This document shows positions 58,229 to 64,000 of a DNA stretch of 64,000 nucleotides, piece after piece. The stretch is from Oceanospirillaceae bacterium (GTDB lineage: Bacteria > Pseudomonadota > Gammaproteobacteria > Pseudomonadales > Balneatricaceae), in contig JABSRA010000010.1 in assembly GCA_013215445.1 (NCBI GenBank), positions 23,154-87,153 on the forward strand. Direction: 5' to 3'. Made by a program: the position numbers and the translations under genes. Under the pieces are notes generated by a model. It ran no database searches, had not been told where the DNA came from, and saw nothing but the letters and a program-made list of their open reading frames with translations. Within the stretch, counting starts at the first letter, position 1. Every line of letters begins with the position of its first letter.

Positions 58229-58663
58229 TTAGTTTAAAAAGGACGCTTTAAACCAATCCCACACGCCGAAGGAAACACCGGGAAAAATATCAATACCAGC
58301 AGCAGATTTTAAAATATAGAGGATCAAAATGCCGAACATGGCACTAAAGGTCAAAAAACCTCCCAGCGCTACCGCCTGAATCAACAACCCAATTCTGCGC
58401 TCTCTTATGGTCAACTCTCGACGGTTTCTTCCCGCCACTAATACATAGTAGTAACGATAGCGGAAAACTTTAAGGGTACTGCGTAAATCGATAGCATGGG
58501 TACCCCAAGTTCTCGCACCTATCGCTATCTTAATATTCACCAATTGTTTTTCGGTAAAACTGTCTTGCACTTCTTCGGGCATTCTCTCTAGGAGCTTACG
58601 CAGCCCCATCTCGTTTTTTAACTTATCTCTAGCGGCCTTATTTTCTGCGGCGAGGTTGTCCAT
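58229..58663 (-). CDS. Small two-part membrane protein, conserved, unknown
   Basis: 144 residues. A charged helical N-terminus (MDNLAAENKAARDKLKNEMG) and a conserved WGTHAIDLRSTLKVFRYRYY segment precede YYVLVAGRNRRELTIRERRI. One or two TM helices (LLIQAVALGGFLTFSAMFGI then LILYIL) follow. Homologues in gammaproteobacteria are often misannotated as 3-phosphoshikimate carboxyvinyltransferase, to which this bears no resemblance. Confidence 0.75.
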   Translation of the reverse strand: MDNLAAENKAARDKLKNEMGLRKLLERMPEEVQDSFTEKQLVNIKIAIGARTWGTHAIDLRSTLKVFRYRYYYVLVAGRNRRELTIRERRIGLLIQAVALGGFLTFSAMFGILILYILKSAAGIDIFPGVSFGVWDWFKASFLN

Positions 58664-59089
58664 TATTTAGCTTCCTCCTTCAGATCAAACAATACCTAAA
58701 GCTCAGCATTTATTGCTAATAGTATAGAAGTGATGTCAAATAACTAGCTACTTATAAATTAACAAATAGCCACAGGACTCAACAAAACTTAAATTTAGCC
58801 ACTCAGTTAACGGATATTCATCAAAAAACCGGATCGTAGCGAGGAGGCTGCTATGGTTCTAGATCAGGATACTAGCTGCTTTTTCATTACAATTATCCAT
58901 GTCTAGCTGTAAGCAGGTCAGGCTAGCGGAAACCCAGCAGCATGCCTCTGCCTCTACTTCTAAATGAGCACAAACTAGCCTATTAGACTCTAGATCGAAC
59001 CTCGCGCACTCTTATAATAATCAGCGACGGATTTAGGCTAACTACGATACCTGCCAAGACTTGCATCGCCCTTAAACATATTAATGAAT
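58664..59089. other. Intergenic; one tiny ORF not called
   Basis: About 425 bp. An ATG near 58853 has GAGGAGG upstream and gives 16 residues; with no other support it is not called. No RNA gene or repeat was seen. Confidence 0.4.
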
Positions 59090-60166
59090 TTAATTAGCTA
59101 ATAGCGGGGCGCAAGGTTGTACGTCAGTTAAGGATACTCCTCCGCGTGCGCCCACGGTTAAGCTTTGATAGCGTTGTTTAAAAACCGCCGGTAACTCCCT
59201 GTCCCCAGGTATCGATAACCATAGTCTCAATAAGTGCCTGCGCTTATCCCTCTCTTGATAATCAACAAAGGCGGTGCGGTCATGCAGTAAACTATGATTG
59301 TAGACGAATTGCATATCACCTGGGAATAACTCCATCCGCAAATGCAGCTTTGGATCATTGCAAAGTTGATCAAACTTATCCAGCGCCTCAATGTGCAGTG
59401 CCGTTAATCTAAAAGCCTCAGCAAAACGCTGTGCTGAATCTATGTATTGACGTTGATAAATAACCGACAGTTGATCTTTATACCAGTTAAACACCGGAAT
59501 TGAGAAAAAGGGCTGCATTTGATCGGGTATTTCGCCACGCCGATCGGTGGCGATGGGATCTAATAAACAAGCCAATAATTGCGGGTAGCTCTCTCGCATC
59601 TCGTTAAAGACAGTCACAGCACTTACTAGTAGAGACTCACCTCCAGATTTAGCTTTATTCAAACAGAGCAGAGCAACCACATCTGCTGAATCGGTATGGA
59701 AAGTTTGGCGCTCGTTAGTTTGATAAATTCGTACCTTGGGGTCATCACTGCGTAAATGTAGATCTTTAACATGACCCAACACATGACCTCTATCATTTTG
59801 CATGCGCGCACTGCCTAGATGGGCCCCCAAACCATAGAACATCGCCGCCAGCTGCTCTACGTCAAAGCGATCTGCATCAATCCCCTTGATCAACATGAAA
59901 CCTAAGCCATGAATCAGCTGAGCACGTATATAATCAATTTTGGCTGTTAATTTTGTTAACTTGAAATTGCCTTTTGATATGTTGCATAGGTCGCTACTTT
60001 GGCTTAGACAGCTATTTGCTGCCGCACTTAATTCAGCCACTTCAGCTGTCGATAAGTTCATCACCCACTGCTGTGTATCATTCTTAATCACTTCTCCATA
60101 CCAGGCAGATTGAGTGACTTGCAAAGGAGGTAATTTATTAGTATCGACTGAGAGTGATATTGCCAT
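59090..60166 (-). CDS. TauD/TfdA-family Fe(II)/2-oxoglutarate dioxygenase
   Basis: 358 residues from ATG 60166 (GAGG nine bases upstream; a TTG at 60184 is in frame). The facial triad is visible: FHTDSADVVALL (H-x-D) and the distal His in NHSLLHDRTAF. RLWLSIPGDREL carries the 2-oxoglutarate-binding Arg. ARMQNDRGHVLGHVKDLHLR is the family's substrate-side block. It hydroxylates or cleaves a small acid or amino acid; the nature of the substrate is unknown. The gene stands alone. Confidence 0.9.
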   Translation of the reverse strand: MAISLSVDTNKLPPLQVTQSAWYGEVIKNDTQQWVMNLSTAEVAELSAAANSCLSQSSDLCNISKGNFKLTKLTAKIDYIRAQLIHGLGFMLIKGIDADRFDVEQLAAMFYGLGAHLGSARMQNDRGHVLGHVKDLHLRSDDPKVRIYQTNERQTFHTDSADVVALLCLNKAKSGGESLLVSAVTVFNEMRESYPQLLACLLDPIATDRRGEIPDQMQPFFSIPVFNWYKDQLSVIYQRQYIDSAQRFAEAFRLTALHIEALDKFDQLCNDPKLHLRMELFPGDMQFVYNHSLLHDRTAFVDYQERDKRRHLLRLWLSIPGDRELPAVFKQRYQSLTVGARGGVSLTDVQPCAPLLAN

Positions 60167-60432
60167 GAGAGCCTCGTATTTCAAACCGGGTATATGATAA
60201 AAAGGACTGTTTTGTCGTCAGTTAAAAAGAATTAATTTCTTTTCAGCTCTTGCTAAGTCACCGCTAATGATTAGTATAATTAATGGATAATAGTGGTGCC
60301 CAGCAAGCGTGAGGGAAATCCGTAGTATAGAATACACTCCTCAACCTCGTCATCAAGCCAACAACTATAAGCACTTGGCAGTGCGGTTGCAGATATAGCG
60401 AGACCCCATGACTAATCATGTCTTTTGGCTGA

Positions 60433-60870
60433 CTACTTAGCCGCCAACTCTGCGGCCAAAGCGCCAATCCGCTCTGCTAATTTTGACAAGTCGTAACTGG
60501 CATTTTTGGCTATTGATACTATATCTGCCACTTCATTCTTACCCGCTTGACTCAAAGCCCATAAATTTGTTGAGCGAGTACCAGTGCGGCAATAAGCTAA
60601 TACCGGCCCTTTTGCCTGATCCAAAAGCTGGCCAAAGGCTAAGGCTTGTTGATCGGTATAATCCCGTGGATTTACCGGTAAATATTGCCAATCAATACCA
60701 ACAGCAGTGCAACTGGCCTGTATTTGCTCACTACTGGGTTGGTCTATCCCCTCTAGATCCGGTCTATTACAAATGATTGTTTTAAAACCGGCTTTCGCCA
60801 CTTTCTCTATATCGGCAATACTCAATTGTGGACTGACACTGAGTGCTGGGGTGAGTTGATGTATCTCCAT
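60433..60870 (-). CDS. TIGR01244 / beta-lactamase-hydrolase-like phosphatase
   Basis: 145 residues. FKTIICNRPDLEGIDQPSSEQ and VLAYCRTGTRSTNLWAL give the C-x5-R loop of the protein tyrosine phosphatase-like fold (CRTGTRS). It matches the small stand-alone form of the family that in other proteins is fused to beta-lactamase or sulfide-oxidising domains. Physiological role unknown; sulfide or oxidative stress links are known for relatives. Confidence 0.88.
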   Translation of the reverse strand: MEIHQLTPALSVSPQLSIADIEKVAKAGFKTIICNRPDLEGIDQPSSEQIQASCTAVGIDWQYLPVNPRDYTDQQALAFGQLLDQAKGPVLAYCRTGTRSTNLWALSQAGKNEVADIVSIAKNASYDLSKLAERIGALAAELAAK

Positions 60871-61199
60871 TACTTGCTCCTAAGTTCGCATTGATTCAAT
60901 GTTTTCTATTAATAATAGTACCGCATCAATGTTCAAGGCCCGAGGATTATCCGCTTTTTTCTGAATAAAAATAACCACTAAATATCCCGTCAAGGCTTCC
61001 TGACTCCCAGTACAATCTGAGCAGGATAATTATTGAAAAACATAGCTAGATAGAGCCAAATATACAACCCAACACCATCATAAATTTACCCATAAGAATG
61101 AGTAAGCAGCCCAGCATCTATCGAAGGCTTGCCCTCTAACCTTTAAAGCTGCATTTCTGCTAACACATGACTAGCTAGTGGCCATCCAGAGACTGCTTG
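60871..61199. other. Intergenic, no gene seen
   Basis: About 330 bp of AT-rich sequence between two minus-strand genes. Confidence 0.4.
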
Positions 61200-61532
61200 T
61201 TACTGAGTTCTTGGGGCAAAGATGATAATTGCCATCCCCAATAACGCTATCCCAGAACCTACCATATCCCAGCTGGTAGGGCGTATTCCCTGTACTACCC
61301 ACAGCCACAGAAGAGCCATCATTATATAGACCCCACCATAAGCTGCATAAACTCTACCAGCAGCGGTAGGATGCAAGGATAGCAACCAAACAAATAACAC
61401 CAAGCTCAGTGCCGCCGGCATAAGTAACCAAATCGGCTTACCCTCCCTCAGCCAAAGGTAAGGCAGATAGCAGCCAACGATTTCAGCCAGCGCTGTCATG
61501 ATAAACAGTGCCACTGTTTTTAATTCTGGCAT
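61200..61532 (-). CDS. YnfA/UPF0060 family membrane protein
   Basis: 110 residues from ATG 61532 (AAGGAA upstream; an earlier ATG at 61559 lacks support). Four TM helices. [20 protein letters not shown] is the family signature, with [20 protein letters not shown] following. It resembles SMR-type small transporters; function unknown. Confidence 0.93.
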   Translation of the reverse strand: MPELKTVALFIMTALAEIVGCYLPYLWLREGKPIWLLMPAALSLVLFVWLLSLHPTAAGRVYAAYGGVYIMMALLWLWVVQGIRPTSWDMVGSGIALLGMAIIIFAPRTQ

Positions 61533-61724
61533 CACAAGATAATTCCTTAGGGTCATCACTGAACCCCTTAAATGGGGTGGCGCAGTTACTACAATTTATA
61601 TAAATTAAACAATCACCTGCCCTGAAGACCTTCAAGCAGAGAGCTTCTTAAATAATAGGCATTTACTACCAAGACAAATATCACTCTCAGGCTACCACAG
61701 CACGCAGCATTGACTAGTCATAGT

Positions 61725-62180
61725 CTATCCATTGAACAGTTCAAATTCGCTCTCTAATTGTGCCGCTAACGGGTGGTTGCCCTTCACTTTCAATATTTCA
61801 ATGATACATTCTATAGTGCATAAGCCCCCATCCGGCTGGTTGCGTCTGAGTCGATATTCAGAGCGTTTACTAATGTTAAGCATCGCCTGCGGAGCAATTT
61901 TCAAGTAGGGGCTTTTATTATATATTTTTTGCGATTCTTGCCAAGTGCCATCAATAATGATGATATTGTCGAAATCCACTAAATCCGATTGCGCCGCATC
62001 TCCTTTGGTATAAATTAATAGCGCTTGGCGGCTCTCCATAAGCGCTAACAAACGTTTGTCTGGCTCAAGCCTCTTCCATAGCACACGCTCTACAATACCC
62101 GCAGACGGCCCTACAGCGAGTTGCCCTGTATTGGTTTTTCTACTAAATTCACGCTCATGGGTGAGTAAAAATATTTTCAT
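61725..62180 (-). CDS. DTW-domain protein (TapT-like), short form
   Basis: 151 residues. IIIDGTWQESQKIYNKSPYL carries the D-T-W motif of tRNA-uridine aminocarboxypropyltransferases, with SEYRLRRNQPDGGLCTIECI near the C-terminus. It starts directly at the THER block and lacks the N-terminal zinc-binding Cys cluster, so it is the short type. It probably modifies tRNA with acp3U (inference). Confidence 0.9.
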   Translation of the reverse strand: MKIFLLTHEREFSRKTNTGQLAVGPSAGIVERVLWKRLEPDKRLLALMESRQALLIYTKGDAAQSDLVDFDNIIIIDGTWQESQKIYNKSPYLKIAPQAMLNISKRSEYRLRRNQPDGGLCTIECIIEILKVKGNHPLAAQLESEFELFNG

Positions 62181-62383
62181 GTTAAAAGTAAGCTAATTCC
62201 AAGAATAGATAATGCTTGTATCGTTTCGATGTTAGGCAGGAAACGGCGCGATCAACACAACCGATACAGTTGCGCTGTTGGTGTGTCACTATAAGTTAAG
62301 AATACACCACATAAATTATCGGATGCAGGTACTGTGATTAAATAGATCATAACGTTCTGCTGATTATCACTGGCTAGTGAAAA

Positions 62384-63139
62384 CTATTGATAATAGCTTT
62401 CAACAATTCTATCAACGACTCCAGTATCCCAGGCTCTCCTCAGTGATTGATTGAATTTATCCAAGAATTCTTTTTTAAACATAGATTTATGAAATCCTAG
62501 ATGTTTAGCGTCGCGCTTAAAAGGCTTTTCTAAGATGCTAAATTGCTCCATGCGAAGCGCATCATCGGAGTTAACCAGCGTTCTTAAACCATTGATCCCC
62601 GGACCAATCAAAATAGCATCCACTCTATCACGTAGCACTAACTTTAAGCCTTGCACGGGAGTTTCATAGGGGATCACTTTGAAAACTCTATTGGTGACAG
62701 CATCATCATACCGGTCTCCATAGGATACGCCCGGTCCTGTACTGATTACTTTATTTTTTAGGTCGGCTATGCTTTCAAAAGGAAATTCACGGCCTTTTTT
62801 GACGATAAACACTAAGTCGCCGAAATAGAGGGGAGCGGAATAATCAAATATTTTTAGCCGGTTTGAGTTCTTCGATAAACCAATGATTGCCATCTTAGCT
62901 TGCAGTGCATTAGCATACGCCCTTTTCCAGGGGAGGGGATTCATTTGGTAAGGCACTTGCATGTCATTGAGCACCCACTGCGTAATGTCAACCACGAAAC
63001 CTGTGGCGCGGTCATTCTCAACATAATATTTAGGGGGGCCATGCAGAGGGCTCGCTATCATGAGGGGCTTGGCTGTGACAGCAGCGGTTAACAGGCTAGA
63101 GAGCAGTATGGCAATAAACTTCGCCTTAAATAACAGCAT
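62384..63139 (-). CDS. Periplasmic solute-binding protein (PBP2 fold)
   Basis: 251 residues. Signal peptide MLLFKAKFIAILLSSLLTAA(VTA), then LMIASPLHGPPKYYVENDRA, the first lobe of an SBP_bac_3-like fold. IADLKNKVISTGPGVSYGDR and RVDAILIGPGI mark the hinge and second lobe. It is the third orphan binding protein of this kind in the window; no transporter genes are adjacent. Ligand unknown. Confidence 0.85.
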   Translation of the reverse strand: MLLFKAKFIAILLSSLLTAAVTAKPLMIASPLHGPPKYYVENDRATGFVVDITQWVLNDMQVPYQMNPLPWKRAYANALQAKMAIIGLSKNSNRLKIFDYSAPLYFGDLVFIVKKGREFPFESIADLKNKVISTGPGVSYGDRYDDAVTNRVFKVIPYETPVQGLKLVLRDRVDAILIGPGINGLRTLVNSDDALRMEQFSILEKPFKRDAKHLGFHKSMFKKEFLDKFNQSLRRAWDTGVVDRIVESYYQ

Positions 63140-63655
63140 GCATTAACCTCAAACAAAGCTTATAAACGTGGCTTAATTTGCAATCTAAGTGATCAACCCA
63201 GAATAACTGGTTCACTAGGAGATTTCCAATAAGTTTAATGACTAAATGCATCGCGAGGAATTAGCCAGCGGCACAATCAATTTGAGGGGTATGATCGACA
63301 AAGTGTGTTTGATATAAATTAAACGGATACTTAATACCACGTTTTCTGCGACCCTCAATGTGTTGTGAATGTTTTTACCATGGTAGGGGGAAGCTAAATC
63401 AACCATTGGCCTTGCTGTATTGCGGTTAGTTGAGATAAATATAACGCACTCTTGGTTTGAGAGTAAGGTTTAGTTTTTACTCATTACCAAGCTGTAAATC
63501 CCCTAGCTGACAACATACCCTTAGCGGCTTTTCGTTTAGTGGCTTTAGTTTCCCAAGTGCAGGCGAACTTGAAGCTATTATCGAGCAATTATAATGCTGT
63601 AAGTTATCGCCTATGAGCTTCAATAACGCCAGCAGGTGGATAGTAGCAACTTTAT
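63140..63655. other. Intergenic, no gene supported
   Basis: About 515 bp of AT-rich sequence between the solute-binding protein and the edge repeats. Two frames on the minus strand (63477-63671, 63620-63817) are short, lack recognisable families, and one overlaps the repeat. Confidence 0.4.
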
Positions 63656-64000
63656 AAAGCTTGGCGTACAACTTATAGGAATGCGCAAGCGCGCTACGCA
63701 GGAGCCTTCAGCGAATAAAGAGGTTATATGAAGCTGCGCTTTAAGAGACTCGAAAATCCTCCCTACTATTAGTATGCCCCTCTTTGTGGGTGTACATCTA
63801 TTAGAGAGTACGGTCATCGCCTTTTAGCTTTTAATGAAAAAAAACCCCAAGTGCTTTTAAAGAGCTGCGTTAAGTGGATACGTGGTACTGCACAGCTAAA
63901 GCTTGGCGTGGTAAACCTTATCAGAATGCGCAAGCGCAGCTACGGAGGAGCCTTCAGCGAATAAAGAGGTGATACAAAGTTGGGCTTCTAAAGCATCAAA
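63656..64000. repeat. Direct repeat pair at the right edge
   Basis: Two ~95-bp copies start with AAAGCTTGGCGT (63656 and 63898; period 242 bp). They share AATGCGCAAGCGC, GGAGCCTTCAGCGAATAAAG and AGGT. TGCGC-AA-GCGCA forms a small hairpin in copy 2. The AGCCTTCAGCG core also occurs at 8816 and 26462 within the tRNA-flank repeats. The copies may be REP-like or part of a longer array beyond the window. Confidence 0.8.

Noticed and set aside
63477..63817. Two overlapping minus-strand ORFs
   Set aside because: Short, no families, and they cover the edge repeat.

Overview
The window looks like a chromosome segment of a moderately AT-rich marine gammaproteobacterium, perhaps a Cellvibrionales or Alteromonadales relative. 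This is inferred from gene content only: the gmk-rpoZ-spoT cluster, rsd/algQ, a stand-alone EF-G2-type fusA, the divergent tesA/ybbA-ybbP locus, a FliL paralogue, an ABC-F factor next to a TIGR02444 gene, and many c-di-GMP and HDOD proteins. Genus cannot be set from what is visible.

Layout. (1) 1-8.5 kb: a diguanylate cyclase gene interrupted by a stop at the left edge, two orphan periplasmic solute-binding proteins, two relics of REP-associated tyrosine transposases (RAYT), a chemoreceptor, and a MarR regulator with a cysteine-rich tail facing a secreted protein and a thioredoxin-fold protein; a perfect palindrome sits at the start of that operon. (2) 8.5-26.9 kb: an accessory block. Its right border is an intact tRNA-Arg(CCG) (minus strand). 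Copies of the tRNA 3' end plus its downstream flank recur near 9.16 and 12.05 kb, as in islands that accreted at a tRNA. Inside are a phosphodiesterase, a possible group II intron relic, two arrays of a 206-bp palindromic repeat unit, three adjacent genes with HEPN-like R-N-x-x-x-H motifs, an IS110-family element, HDOD and EAL-HDOD proteins, an iteron-like array beside an unrecognised remnant ORF, a GAF-GAF-GGDEF protein, a PAS histidine kinase and LysR fragments. No integrase gene was seen. (3) 27-43.8 kb: core-like genes: cytochrome c5, tesA/ybbA/ybbP, an XRE regulator divergent from aspA, an asparaginase relic, nadV, AraC, LysE, a MarR-GNAT fusion with azlCD, a hydroxypyruvate-isomerase-like protein and gshA. 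(4) 43.8-58.7 kb: housekeeping: fliL-like, rsd, a WD40 lipoprotein, an FKBP isomerase, TIGR02444, an ABC-F protein, a YbaK-HDOD fusion, spoT-rpoZ-gmk, fusA and a desaturase. (5) 59-64 kb: a TauD-type dioxygenase, a TIGR01244 phosphatase, YnfA, a DTW protein, a third solute-binding protein, and a pair of direct repeats at the right edge.

The most unusual structure is the pair of palindromic arrays (about 12.13-12.75 and 22.03-22.33 kb, same orientation). Each has a related leader and starts and ends with the same GAATTC-centred palindrome. The second palindrome changes between copies by compensatory substitutions, so its symmetry appears to be maintained. Together with the HEPN-motif trio and the iteron-like array, this makes the 12-22 kb interval the best candidate for an undescribed mobile or defence-related system. 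Its function is not established by the sequence.
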